This document shows positions 45,535 through 55,479 of a DNA stretch of 64,000 nt, one piece after another. Source of the stretch: Massilia phosphatilytica. GTDB lineage: Bacteria; Pseudomonadota; Gammaproteobacteria; Burkholderiales; Burkholderiaceae_D. Each line of letters starts with the position of its first letter. Position 1 is the stretch's first letter. The notes below the pieces were generated by a model, which did no database searches, was not told where the DNA came from, and saw only the letters and a program-made list of their open reading frames with translations. The DNA is taken from positions 1-64,000 of the forward strand of contig NZ_PUIP01000022.1 of assembly GCF_002968015.1 (NCBI RefSeq). Direction: 5' to 3'. The translations under genes were made by a program, and so were the position numbers.

Positions 45535-47280
45535 TCACTTCCGCCCGAGGATGAGGCGGGCCTGCAGCGGACAGTGGTCCGACAGTTTCCTGTCATAGGC
45601 GATGCGCGCCACCTCGATTCCCTGGTCGCCCAGCAGCCGGTTGCTCAGCAGGATATTGTCGATGGGCGCGTTCGCATACGGGTCGTCGGGCCAGCATTTG
45701 ACGGGCGCCTGACCGCTCGTCACCCGGACCAGTCGCGTCCCGCCGGGCTGGCCGTTGTCCAGCGCCTGGAACATCGACGTCGGCGCCTTCTCGTCCGGTC
45801 CGGCGCCATACTTCGCATCCTCGTCGAGCCAGCGATTGAAATCGCCCAGCACGGCATACGGGACCCCGTCCGTGGCGCGCGCATCGATCCAGCGTTCCAG
45901 CACGGGGACCTGCTTCCTCAGCGCGGCACAGCTCGGATTCTTGCTGGAGTCGAGCGGTCCCTTCGTGCAGCCGCTCTTGAGGTGCACCGCCAGCAGCCGC
46001 ACCGCTTGCGGCGTTCCCGGATACAAGGTCACATCGGCACCCGCACGCAGCGCACCGTCGACATCGAGCACCGTGTAGTCGCCATTGCAGCGGTACGGGG
46101 TGCCGTTCCGGATAGCGAAGCCCACTTTCTGCGGATGGGCCCGGTCCGTGAAACAATCAAGCGCCCAGCCCTTGCGGAACACGAGCCGGGCCGCGTCCGG
46201 GCCGTCCACTTCCTGCAGCGCCACCACGTCCGCCTGCAGCTTGCCGGCCGCCTCGGCCAGGGCATCGAAGTCCGCCTGGGTCCGTCCCGCGATCGGCTTG
46301 CCCTGCGGTGCGGGACACGGAAGCGCGCGGACGTTGCTGGGGGGATTACCGCCGGCGCGGCAGTGCGCGCTCAGTTCCGCGTACGCGGCCGGCGTCATCA
46401 GCCATTCCAGGTTCCATGTCGCCAGCGCCAGGCTGGGCAAGGCCGGTGTCTGCAGGTGCGACCCCAGGTCCGGGACGTTGGCCCCCAGGCGCTCGGCCCA
46501 TGACCCGTACATCGCGTTCGGCAGCACGAACCAGCGCCGCCCGATCAGGCGCAGCGCGCCCTCCGTCACGGCGGGATCGCCCTTCGCGAGCAGGTCCGCA
46601 TCTTCGCTCGGCAGGAAATCGCGCATGTCGTCGCCGACCAGCATCACGATCCGGTACTGGCTGCCGATCTCCGTACGGCGGCCGACCTTGTCGCCACGGG
46701 AGTCGGGCCGCTCGCCCTTGAACCGGAAGGCGGACGGATCGTCGGCGCGCGGAAAACCGAGCGCGCGCATGTTCTCCATCGTGGCCGTCTTCGCCGGACA
46801 GGGTGCCGCACCCGGACAGCTGCGATTGCTTACGTAAAAAATCGTCGTGCGCGGACTGGCCATCACGGCGTTCGCGAACTCGACCGCGCCCGGCACGGCG
46901 CGCGCGCCCTTGGCCGCGACCCACTCGTCCTAGGTATGCGGCTGGTAATTGCGGCCGGTGGCGACGAGGTACGCCTGGTAGGCACTGTTGTCGAGCATGG
47001 TCTCGTCGAGGTCGACGATGACGGCGGCCGGCGCATCGGCCGGCAGCGCCGCCTGCTCCTTCGCCGCGCTGCCCGGCTGCGCCAACGCGGCCGGCAACGC
47101 ATCCTGGGCGGCCCGGAAGACGCTGCGGGCCACGAGCGCGTACTCCGGCGCGCGCTGCATCCACAGCACGCTGCCGAGCTGGTATTGCTGGGACTGCGGC
47201 ACGTCGAGCGCTGCCGCCTGCGCGACAGGCTGCAGGACGCACGACGCGACGAGGCAGGACAGGATCGACGACAACTTCAT
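45535..47280 (-). pseudogene. Acid phosphatase (e(P4)-like) fused to endonuclease/exonuclease/phosphatase domain, interrupted by an amber codon
   Basis: Read through, this is a 581-codon gene with signal peptide. HAD phosphatase residues 1 to about 240 carry motif I VIVDLDETMLDNSAYQ (Asp90, Asp92) and RIVMLVGDDMRDF. An EEP nuclease-like domain follows from about 275 with LATWNLEWL, VVALQEVDGPD, VHLKSG, VLGDFNRW and LSDHCPLQ. Codon 117 (46930-46932) is TAG where e(P4) relatives usually carry Trp (HT-stop-DEWV). The frame is intact on both sides. It is either a nonsense mutation, a sequence error, or read through. Both domains otherwise look functional. Confidence 0.8.
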
Positions 47281-47370
47281 GGCTTTTCCCCGAAAGATAG
47301 CTTCCGGGAATCTGAACACGAAATTGTCGTTTATCTAACTAGCAACTTGCGGAGGTGCGCCCCCGCCGGA

Positions 47371-50300
47371 TCAGCCGACCCACTTGCGCGCGTTCTGGAA
47401 CATGCGCGCCCACGGCGAGTCCTCGCCCCAGCCATCCGGATGCCACGACATGGTCACCGTACGCGCCACGCGCTCCGCGTGCGGCATCATGACCGTGAAG
47501 CGGCCATCCGGCGTGGTGACGGCCGTGAGGCCTTCCGGCGAGCCGTTGGGGTTGAACGGATACGCCTCGGTGGCCGCACCGTGGTTGTCGATGTAGCGCA
47601 GCGCCTTCACGACCTTCGTGATGTCGCCCGTCTGCGAGAAGTCGGCAAAGCCTTCGCCGTGCGCGATCGCCAGCGGTGCGTGCGTGCCCGCCAGGTCCTG
47701 GAAGAAGATCGACGGCGAATCCATCACCTCGACCATGCCGAAGCGCGCCTCGAACTGTTCCGACTTGTTGCGGGTGAACTTCGGCCATGCCTCGGCGCCC
47801 GGGATGATGGACTTCAGGTTGCTCATCATCTGGCAGCCGTTGCAGACGCCCAGGCCGAACGTGTCGCCACGGCCGAAGAATGCTGCGAAGGCGGCCTTCA
47901 GTTCCGGGTTGAACAGGATCGTCTTGGCCCAGCCTTCGCCGGCGCCCAGCACGTCGCCGTACGAGAAGCCGCCCACGGCGATCAGGCCCTTGAAATCGTC
48001 CAGCGATGCACGGCCGGCGATCAGGTCGCTCATGTGCACGTCGACGGCCTTGAAGCCCGCCTGGTGCATCGCCCATGCCGTCTCGATGTGCGAGTTGACG
48101 CCCTGCTCGCGCAGGATCGCCACGGTCGGACGCGCGCCCGTCGCGATGAATGGCGCAGCGATGTTCACGTTCGTGTCGTGCACCAGTTTCGGTGTGAAGC
48201 CCGGGTCCTGCTCGTCCAGCAGGCGATCGTATTCCTGGTCCACGCAGGCCGGGTTGTCGCGCAGGCGCGCGATGCGCCAGCTCGTCTCGCTCCACAGGCG
48301 GTGCAGTTCGCTGCGGCGCTTGTTGTAGATGACCTTCGTGTCGCGCGTGAACTCGACGACGCCGCGGTCGTTGACCTTGCCGATGATGTGGCTGCAGGCG
48401 CCCAGGTCGAACGAGCGGAGGACGTTCATCACTTCGGACTTCTCGGACGTCTTCACCTGCACGACGGCGCCCAGCTCCTCGCTGAACAGCGCGCGCAGGG
48501 TCAGGTCGTTGCGGCGCTCGCCCACCTGCGCCGCCCAGTTCTTGGCGTCGCCGTGGTCGGAGGCGTGCTCGCCTTCCATCGTCAGGATGTCGAGGTTGAC
48601 GGAGACGCCGGCGCGGCCCGCGAAGGCCATTTCGCACAGCGTGGCGTACAGGCCGCCGTCCGAACGGTCGTGGTAAGCGAGCAGCTTGCCGTCGTTGTTC
48701 AGTTGCTGGATCGCGGCGAAGAACCCTTTCAGGTCGGCCGGGTTGTCGACGTCCGGCGCGTCGTTGCCCAGTTGCTGCGTCACCTGCGCCAGCGCGGATG
48801 CGCCCAGGCGGTTCTTGCCTCGGCCCAGGTCGATGAGGATCAGCGACGTCTCGCCCAGGTCCGTGCGCAGTTGCGGCGTCAGGGTTTTACGGACGTCGGT
48901 GACGGGCGCGAAGCTCGACACGATCAGCGACACCGGCGACACGACGGCCTTGTTGGCGCCGTCTTCATTCCACGTCGTGCGCATCGACAGGGAATCCTTG
49001 CCGACCGGGATCGAGACACCCAGCGCCGGGCACAGCTCCATGCCCACGGCTTTCACCGTGTCGAACAGCGCGGCGTCCTGGCCCGGCTGGCCGCACGCGG
49101 CCATCCAGTTGGCGGACAGTTTGATCTGCGCGATGTCCGCGATCGGCGCGGCCGCGATGTTCGTGATCGCCTCGCCGACGGCCATGCGGCCCGACGCGGC
49201 GGCGTCGATGACGGCGACCGGCGTACGCTCGCCCATCGCCATCGCCTCGCCCTTGTAGCCTTCGAAGCTCAAGGTGGTGACGGCGCAGTCGGCCACCGGC
49301 ACCTGCCACGGGCCGACCATCTGGTCGCGCACGCTCATGCCGCCCACCGTGCGGTCGCCGATGGTGATCAGGAACGTTTTGTCGGCCACGGTCGGCAGCA
49401 GCAGCACGCGGCGCGCCACGTCGTCCAGGTCCAGGCCCGTCACGTCGACGGGCTTGAACTGCTCCTTCACGTGCTCGACGTTGCGATGCATCTTCGGCGG
49501 CTTGCCGAGCAGGACGTCCATCGGCATGTCGACCGGCGACGTGTTCGTGATCGGGTCGATCAGGCGCAGCTGGCGCTCTTCCGTGGCGACGCCCACCGCG
49601 GCGAACGGGCAGCGTTCGCGTTCGCAGATCGCGGCGAAGCGCGCCAGGTCGTCCGGAGAAATGGCGAGAACGTAGCGCTCCTGCGATTCGTTGCTCCAGA
49701 TTTCCTTCGGCGACATGCCGCTTTCTTCCAGCGGCACCTTGCGCAGGTCGAACGTGGCGCCGCGCTTGGCGTCGTTGGTGATTTCAGGGAACGCGTTCGA
49801 GATACCGCCCGCGCCCACGTCGTGGATCGAGATGATCGGATTCTCGGCGCCCAGCTGCCAGCAGCTGTTGATGACTTCCTGCGCCCGGCGCTCCATCTCC
49901 GGGTTGCCGCGCTGGACCGAGTCGAAGTCCAGGTCGGCCGTGTTGGTGCCCGTCGCCATCGACGACGCGGCCGCGCCGGCCATGCCGATGCGCATGCCCG
50001 GACCGCCCAGTTGCAGCAGCAGGCTGCCGACCGGGATATCGTTCTTGTGCGTGTGCGCCGACGAGATGTTGCCGATGCCGCCCGCGATCATGATCGGCTT
50101 GTGGTAGCCGAACACGGTATTGCCGTTGATCGCGGTCGGGCCGACGTTCTGCTCGTACGTGCGGAAGTAGCCGCCGAGGTTGGGACGGCCGAATTCGTTG
50201 TTGAACGCTGCGCCGCCCAGCGGGCCGTCGACCATGATCTGCAGCGGGGACGCGATGCGTTCCGGCTTGCCGTAGACGTTATCGGCGCCCGCCTTGTCGG

Positions 50301-51411
50301 CCGAATTCACGTTGGCCGCGTTTTCCCACGGCTGCACGGCGCCCGGCAGGTACAGGTTCGACACGGTGAAACCGGTCAGGCCGGCCTTCGGCTTGGCGCC
50401 GCGGCCCGTCGCGCCCTCGTCGCGGATCTCGCCGCCGGCACCCGTCGAGGCGCCCGGGAACGGGGAGATCGCGGTCGGGTGGTTGTGCGTTTCCACCTTC
50501 ATCAGCGTGTGCGTCAGCTCCGTGACCGGCGCGTATTCCTGGCTGCCGGCCTGCGGGAAGAAGCGCAGCGCGTCGGCACCTTCCATGATCGCCGAGTTGT
50601 CGCTGTACGCGACGATCGTGCCCTTCGGCTGCAGCTGGTGCGTATTCTTGATCATCTGGAACAGGGACTTGTCCTGTTTCGCGCCGTCGATGGTCCACTC
50701 GGCGTTGAAGATCTTGTGGCGGCAGTGCTCCGAGTTCGCCTGCGCGAACATCATCAGTTCCACGTCCGTCGGATTACGCTGGACGCGGGAGAATGCGTCG
50801 AACAGGTAGTCGATCTCGTCCTCGGCCAGCGCCAGGCCCATCGTCGCGTTGGCGTCAACCAGTGCAGCGCGGCCTTTGCCGAGCACGTCGATCTGGTCCA
50901 GCGGACGGCTTTCCAGGTCCGTGAACAGCGCCTGCGCCTGGTCGGCGCTGCGCAGCACCGTTTCCGTCATGCGGTCGTGCAACAGTGCGGCGACGGCCTG
51001 CACCTCGTTCTCGGCCAGCTTCTTCGGCGCACCGAAGCCCGTGCCGAGGATGCCGCTCTTCAGTACGACCGTGAAGGCGACGCCGCGCTCGACGCGGTGG
51101 ATGTGGGCCATGCCGCAATTGTGGGCGATGTCGGTCGCCTTCGATGCCCACGGCGAGATGGTGCCCAGGCGCGGGATCACGAAGAATTCCTCGGTCACGC
51201 CCTCGTACTGCGTTTCCGGCACGGGCTCGCCATAGGTGAGCATGGCCGTCAAGCGCTCGGTGTCCTCCGGGGTCAGAGGGGCGCTTGCGTCGATGAAGTG
51301 GTAGTAGCGCGCCGACACGTCGGCAATCGTCGGGGCGACGGCTTGCAGTTGCGTGAGGAGGCGTTGGCTACGGAAGGCAGAGAGGGCGTTGGAACCCGGC
51401 AGAATCAACAT
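47371..51411 (-). CDS. purL: Phosphoribosylformylglycinamidine synthase
   Basis: 1346 residues, the large single-chain PurL. The N-terminal region is followed by two AIR-synthetase-like halves with AMVKVETHNHPTAISPFPG-type motif (KVETHNHPTAISPF) and TGAGGEIRDEGATGRG. The C-terminal class I glutaminase has the nucleophile in GVCNGCQMMSNL and the catalytic His in MPHAERV. It makes FGAM in purine synthesis. A long false open frame covers the opposite strand. Confidence 0.98.
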   Translation of the reverse strand: MLILPGSNALSAFRSQRLLTQLQAVAPTIADVSARYYHFIDASAPLTPEDTERLTAMLTYGEPVPETQYEGVTEEFFVIPRLGTISPWASKATDIAHNCGMAHIHRVERGVAFTVVLKSGILGTGFGAPKKLAENEVQAVAALLHDRMTETVLRSADQAQALFTDLESRPLDQIDVLGKGRAALVDANATMGLALAEDEIDYLFDAFSRVQRNPTDVELMMFAQANSEHCRHKIFNAEWTIDGAKQDKSLFQMIKNTHQLQPKGTIVAYSDNSAIMEGADALRFFPQAGSQEYAPVTELTHTLMKVETHNHPTAISPFPGASTGAGGEIRDEGATGRGAKPKAGLTGFTVSNLYLPGAVQPWENAANVNSADKAGADNVYGKPERIASPLQIMVDGPLGGAAFNNEFGRPNLGGYFRTYEQNVGPTAINGNTVFGYHKPIMIAGGIGNISSAHTHKNDIPVGSLLLQLGGPGMRIGMAGAAASSMATGTNTADLDFDSVQRGNPEMERRAQEVINSCWQLGAENPIISIHDVGAGGISNAFPEITNDAKRGATFDLRKVPLEESGMSPKEIWSNESQERYVLAISPDDLARFAAICERERCPFAAVGVATEERQLRLIDPITNTSPVDMPMDVLLGKPPKMHRNVEHVKEQFKPVDVTGLDLDDVARRVLLLPTVADKTFLITIGDRTVGGMSVRDQMVGPWQVPVADCAVTTLSFEGYKGEAMAMGERTPVAVIDAAASGRMAVGEAITNIAAAPIADIAQIKLSANWMAACGQPGQDAALFDTVKAVGMELCPALGVSIPVGKDSLSMRTTWNEDGANKAVVSPVSLIVSSFAPVTDVRKTLTPQLRTDLGETSLILIDLGRGKNRLGASALAQVTQQLGNDAPDVDNPADLKGFFAAIQQLNNDGKLLAYHDRSDGGLYATLCEMAFAGRAGVSVNLDILTMEGEHASDHGDAKNWAAQVGERRNDLTLRALFSEELGAVVQVKTSEKSEVMNVLRSFDLGACSHIIGKVNDRGVVEFTRDTKVIYNKRRSELHRLWSETSWRIARLRDNPACVDQEYDRLLDEQDPGFTPKLVHDTNVNIAAPFIATGARPTVAILREQGVNSHIETAWAMHQAGFKAVDVHMSDLIAGRASLDDFKGLIAVGGFSYGDVLGAGEGWAKTILFNPELKAAFAAFFGRGDTFGLGVCNGCQMMSNLKSIIPGAEAWPKFTRNKSEQFEARFGMVEVMDSPSIFFQDLAGTHAPLAIAHGEGFADFSQTGDITKVVKALRYIDNHGAATEAYPFNPNGSPEGLTAVTTPDGRFTVMMPHAERVARTVTMSWHPDGWGEDSPWARMFQNARKWVG

Positions 51412-51461
51412 GGCTTGGAAGTCGGTTGATGCAGCGTGGCTGCGGGTGAAAGAAGCCCGGT

Positions 51462-51467
51462 ATTATA
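51462..51467 (-). promoter_or_regulatory. -10 box of the purL promoter
   Basis: On the minus strand a perfect TATAAT lies 51 bases before the purL start. A matching -35 is not clear (AGACGG at 17 bases), so an activator may be needed. Confidence 0.45.
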
Positions 51468-51582
51468 CAGTGTCGGCCCCTTTCCCGTCTGGCATGGGGC
51501 CCGCACGGGAGGCAAAAAGTTGCCGACCTTGCAGCTAAGCGGTATCGTAGTGTCGAAAATCGCCCGATGGTCATCGACACGC

Positions 51583-53250
51583 ATGCCAGAAAACAGCTCA
51601 TCCAGCCCTGCCGGCACGACGCAACTCAGCAGTCAACTGAGCGTGCTGATCGTCGACCCCAACCCGGCGCTCCGGGCGAACCTGCAGAACATGCTCAACC
51701 AGTCGGGCGTGACGCGGATCGAGTCCGCCGTCAACGCGAGCACCGCCATCAAGGCGCTGGGCCGCAAGTCCTTCGACATCATCCTGTGCGAGTACGACCT
51801 GGGCAGCGGGACCACGAGCGGCGAAGGCCAGGACGGCCAGCAATTGCTGGAAGACCTGCGCCACCACCGCCTCATCCCGCCCTGGGCCATCTTCATCATG
51901 CTGACGGCGGAAGGCGCGTACGGCAAGGTGGTCAGCGCGGCCGAGCTCACGCCCACCGACTACATCCTGAAACCCTTCACCGTACAGGTGCTGCACGAGC
52001 GCATCCAGAAGGCCGTGGCCCGCCGCGCCGCCCTGCTCCCCGTGTACCAGCTGATCGCGCAGGCGCGGCCCCGCGAAGCGATCGAGGCCGCCACCGAATC
52101 GGCCCGCACCCGCCCGCACTATGCCCTCGACTTCGCGCGGCTGCGCGCGGAACTGCATGTGTCGCTGAAGGAGCACGAGCTGGCCGAAGTCGTATACCGC
52201 GACGTGCTGGCGACGAAACCCGTGGGCTGGGCGCGGCTCGGGCTCGCGCGCGCCGTCGCCGCCCAGGGCCGCACCGACGAAGCGATCCCGCTGCTGGAAC
52301 ACATCGTGGCCGAGAATCCGCGCCTGATGGCCGCCTACGACCTGCTCGCGCGCTGCCAGCAAGAACGCGGCGACACGGCCCTCGCCAAGAAGACGCTGGA
52401 AGACGCCGTCGCCATCTCGCCCTACGTCGTGCGGCGCCTGCGCCGGCTGGGCGAAGTGGCGCTGGAGGCCGGCGACACGGACGGCGCCGAGAAGTCGTTC
52501 CGCCAGGTCGTGACGCATTCCCGTTATTCCGAATTCCGCAACCCGGAAGACCACGTGAATCTCGTCCGGGCGCTCGTCGGCAAGGGCGATCCGGCCGGCG
52601 CGTCGAACGTCATCCGCGACCTCGAACGCTCGCTGCGTGGCACGCCGGCGGCCGACGCGTGCAAGGCGATCTCGGTGGCGCTCGTGCACGACCTGGCCGG
52701 CAACGGCGCGGCCGCCGTCAAGGAACTCAAGCTCGCGGTGGATGCCGTGCGCGCGGGCGGCGCGCTGTCGCCCAACATGCGCGTGGGCCTCGCGCAGACA
52801 TGCCTCGCGCACCGGATGGACGACGAGGCGTCGGAAGTCATGATCGGCGCGCTGAACGGCGACGACGCGCTGTCGGCGCAGCAGGCGCTGAACGTGTTCG
52901 TCCGCGCGGGCCGCCCCGACCTGGCGGACGGCATGGGCAAGCAGTTGCGCGCCCAGGCCCAGATCCTGCTCGGCGTGGCGGACGAGAAGCGCAACATGGG
53001 CGACGTGCGCGGCGCCGTCCAGACCCTGGTGGAAGCGCTGCACATGGCGCCGAACAACCTGCAGGTGATGATCGCCGTCGTGGGCGGCGTGCTCCGCCAG
53101 ATCATGGAGATGGGCTGGGATCACCCACTGGCCGCGCTGGCGGAAGAACAGCTGGAGCATATCCGCACGCTCGATCCCGCGCATCCGCGGCTCGCGGCCC
53201 TGGATGCGGAGATGGAGGCGGCCAAGCGCAAGTACGGTATCTCGACCTGA
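51583..53250 (+). CDS. Response-regulator-like protein: receiver domain with Glu at the phosphosite plus TPR repeats
   Basis: 555 residues. Receiver domain at about 18-140: Asp25 (VLIVDPNP), Thr108 (IMLTAEG) and Lys130 (YILKPF) are conserved, but the residue after strand 3 is Glu70 (DIILCEYDLG) rather than Asp. Then come about eight TPR-like helical repeats (WARLGLARAVAAQGRTDEAI, AYDLLARCQQERGDTALAKK). No DNA-binding or enzymatic output domain. A protein-scaffolding role in a permanently on-like state is inferred. Start at ATG 51583; a longer frame reaches back over the purL promoter. Confidence 0.85.
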   Translation: MPENSSSSPAGTTQLSSQLSVLIVDPNPALRANLQNMLNQSGVTRIESAVNASTAIKALGRKSFDIILCEYDLGSGTTSGEGQDGQQLLEDLRHHRLIPPWAIFIMLTAEGAYGKVVSAAELTPTDYILKPFTVQVLHERIQKAVARRAALLPVYQLIAQARPREAIEAATESARTRPHYALDFARLRAELHVSLKEHELAEVVYRDVLATKPVGWARLGLARAVAAQGRTDEAIPLLEHIVAENPRLMAAYDLLARCQQERGDTALAKKTLEDAVAISPYVVRRLRRLGEVALEAGDTDGAEKSFRQVVTHSRYSEFRNPEDHVNLVRALVGKGDPAGASNVIRDLERSLRGTPAADACKAISVALVHDLAGNGAAAVKELKLAVDAVRAGGALSPNMRVGLAQTCLAHRMDDEASEVMIGALNGDDALSAQQALNVFVRAGRPDLADGMGKQLRAQAQILLGVADEKRNMGDVRGAVQTLVEALHMAPNNLQVMIAVVGGVLRQIMEMGWDHPLAALAEEQLEHIRTLDPAHPRLAALDAEMEAAKRKYGIST

Positions 53251-53256
53251 CCTGTC

Positions 53257-55377
53257 TCAGTGCGTGCGCGGGTACATCGGCGCCTGTCCCGGCAACGGCT
53301 GCGTCGGCGGCGGCAGGGCGCCACCCACGCGGTTCACGACGACGTCCCGGTAGTACGGCATGCTCAGTCCCGCTGCGGCCGGTCCCGCCAGCAGGCCGGC
53401 CATGCCTTTGCCGTACAGCGCATCGGTGGCTTCCACCACGGGCTTGCCGTCGACGTAGCCGCGGATGCGCGTCCCGCTGAACTGCAGTTTCAGCGTGTGC
53501 CAACGATCGGCGGCGACCTTGGCGAGCTTCGCCTGTGCCAGCACCTTTTCGCCGCCTTCCGCCGCCTCGTTCGCCGCCTTGATCAGCGCCTGCTGTTCGG
53601 CGTCGCCCACGAGGGCCTTCTTGTCCACCTTGCCGCGCACGACGACGAGGCGCACCTCGCCGGCGCCGTCCAGTTCCAGGTAATAGCCTTTCGGGATCGC
53701 GCCATAGCCGCTGCCGACGTCGTTGATCCGCCCCATCACCGCTGCCGATTCGCCGCGGCCGACCCTCACGTCCGCGCTCGCCTCGTAATCGGTCCAGCCG
53801 TCGTCACCCAGGATGGTGTACGGCTTCCAGTCCGGTGCCCACGAATGCGGCCTGACCGGCACGCGCTGGCGCAGGCAGGTGCGGCCATCGCCGGGGCAAC
53901 GTGCCAGTTCGAAGGCGCCTTCGATGTCGGCGAAATAGCGCGGCAGGTAGCCCCAGGCGCGCGCGTCGCGATAGCGCTCGAATGTCTCGCGGTACGGGAA
54001 CGGGAAGGCCTGTTGCGCCGGCACGCCGTCGAATCCGCCCTTTTGCTGGCCGCGCGTCGTCGTCAGTGAATAGATCGCGTCCGGATCCACCGTCAGCGCC
54101 ACCGCGCCGCCCTCCGGATGCAGGTCCGCGACGTGCACGAACTGCGCGCGAGCATCGCTGCGCCACACGGCCACGTCATCCGTCGACAGGCCGGCGCCGA
54201 CCGCCACGCGCACCGTTTGCGGCGCGCGCGCCTTGCGGGTCTCGATGATCACGCTGTAGTCCGGGCCGGGCGCCTTCAGCGTCACATAGCTGCCGCCATC
54301 CTTCAGGGCGCCGCTGCCCTGCGCCACGTAGGTCCACCCGGCCGCCGTGAACTGGCCATAGTGCGCATAGGCCCACAGCTGCGGATTGATGTCGTAGTGC
54401 GCGCTCCACGGCCAGTTCGCCCGGATGGCCGCCTCCTTCACGCCCGAATACGGCTCAAGCGTGTACAGGCCCGCGATGCCGTACCAGTTGACGATCTTGG
54501 TCACGCCGCTGTCGATCCAGTTCCGGTTGAACGCCTGGACGATCCCGAGCGCGCCGTCGAATCCCGCCACGTACACGTGCTGCTCGGTATTCCAGATCGG
54601 CTTGCCCGTGGCGGCCGCCGTCTCGCGCACCCACGCGGGCACGGTCGATTCCGGCGCGTTGATGTGGGCGCCGATGATGTCGATCGCCTTGTTCAAGGCC
54701 GCGTCTTTCGGCAAGTCCTTCACGAAATCGAATTTCGAATCGTCGGGCCAGTTGTCGAAGCTGTGCAGTTTCACCTTCGCGAATCCGCCGGCGTCCAGGC
54801 GCGCGCGCAGCGTTTTCGCGAAATCGTAGCTGACGCCCTTTTCGTTGCGGCTGCCGATCGCGTCGAGCTCGAGCCCGTACACATCGCGCAGGCCCTTCAG
54901 CCAGCTCACGTAATAATCTGCGCCGTCGGGCGAAAAGAATTCGTGGTTGCCGCCATCATCGATCCAGCCGGGCGCGCTCCAGGCGGCGCCATCCAGGGTC
55001 AGCGCGGGATTGCGCCGCTTGGCCTCGCGCAGCACCCACCAGGTGTAGCCGCGGCCGTAGTCGACGTCCGTGCGCGTGTGGCGGTGGCTGGGCATCGAAC
55101 CTTGCGTGGAATTGCCGTCGCCGGGGATCTCGACGATCAGCGCGCTGATCGAGGCGCCGAACTTCGGCTTGTACATCAGGTCGAGGATCTGGCTGCGCTG
55201 CGGCTCCGGATAATCCTTCAGCAGCACCGATGTCGCGCCGCCGCCGTCCACCACGCCGATGCCGTCGAAGCGGGTGCCGGCCGTACGGCCGTCCAGCGTG
55301 ATGGTCTGCACGTCGGCACGCGCGGGCAGCGCTGCGATCAGCGCCAGGGAAAGCAGAAGGGTTCGGTGCGCGGCCAT
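53257..55377 (-). CDS. Secreted GH59 galactocerebrosidase-like beta-galactosidase
   Basis: 706 residues, signal peptide to about 21. RFDGIGVVDGGGATSVLL, YPEPQRSQILDLMYKPKFGA and EIPGDGNSTQGSMPSHRH match the GH59 TIM barrel closely. Acid/base Glu179 (SRNEKG) and nucleophile Glu265 (WNTEQH). The C-terminal third is a lectin-like beta-sandwich (WTDYEASADVRVG, GYYLELDGAGEVRL), with an extra charged Ala/Lys stretch. It likely removes beta-galactose from glycans or glycolipids. GGAG lies 5 bases before ATG 55377. Confidence 0.9.
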   Translation of the reverse strand: MAAHRTLLLSLALIAALPARADVQTITLDGRTAGTRFDGIGVVDGGGATSVLLKDYPEPQRSQILDLMYKPKFGASISALIVEIPGDGNSTQGSMPSHRHTRTDVDYGRGYTWWVLREAKRRNPALTLDGAAWSAPGWIDDGGNHEFFSPDGADYYVSWLKGLRDVYGLELDAIGSRNEKGVSYDFAKTLRARLDAGGFAKVKLHSFDNWPDDSKFDFVKDLPKDAALNKAIDIIGAHINAPESTVPAWVRETAAATGKPIWNTEQHVYVAGFDGALGIVQAFNRNWIDSGVTKIVNWYGIAGLYTLEPYSGVKEAAIRANWPWSAHYDINPQLWAYAHYGQFTAAGWTYVAQGSGALKDGGSYVTLKAPGPDYSVIIETRKARAPQTVRVAVGAGLSTDDVAVWRSDARAQFVHVADLHPEGGAVALTVDPDAIYSLTTTRGQQKGGFDGVPAQQAFPFPYRETFERYRDARAWGYLPRYFADIEGAFELARCPGDGRTCLRQRVPVRPHSWAPDWKPYTILGDDGWTDYEASADVRVGRGESAAVMGRINDVGSGYGAIPKGYYLELDGAGEVRLVVVRGKVDKKALVGDAEQQALIKAANEAAEGGEKVLAQAKLAKVAADRWHTLKLQFSGTRIRGYVDGKPVVEATDALYGKGMAGLLAGPAAAGLSMPYYRDVVVNRVGGALPPPTQPLPGQAPMYPRTH

Positions 55378-55479
55378 CGGGGCTCCATGTCTCGTTATCA
55401 CGAGAGTATGAGCCGCGGCTTACACACTGAACAATGTGCTTTTCATATAGCAGCCGCGCAAAAACGCATACCTGGGGGC

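Noticed and set aside
46936..51429. A 1497-residue plus-strand frame opposite purL
   Set aside because: purL is unmistakable on the minus strand; the frame is composition-driven.
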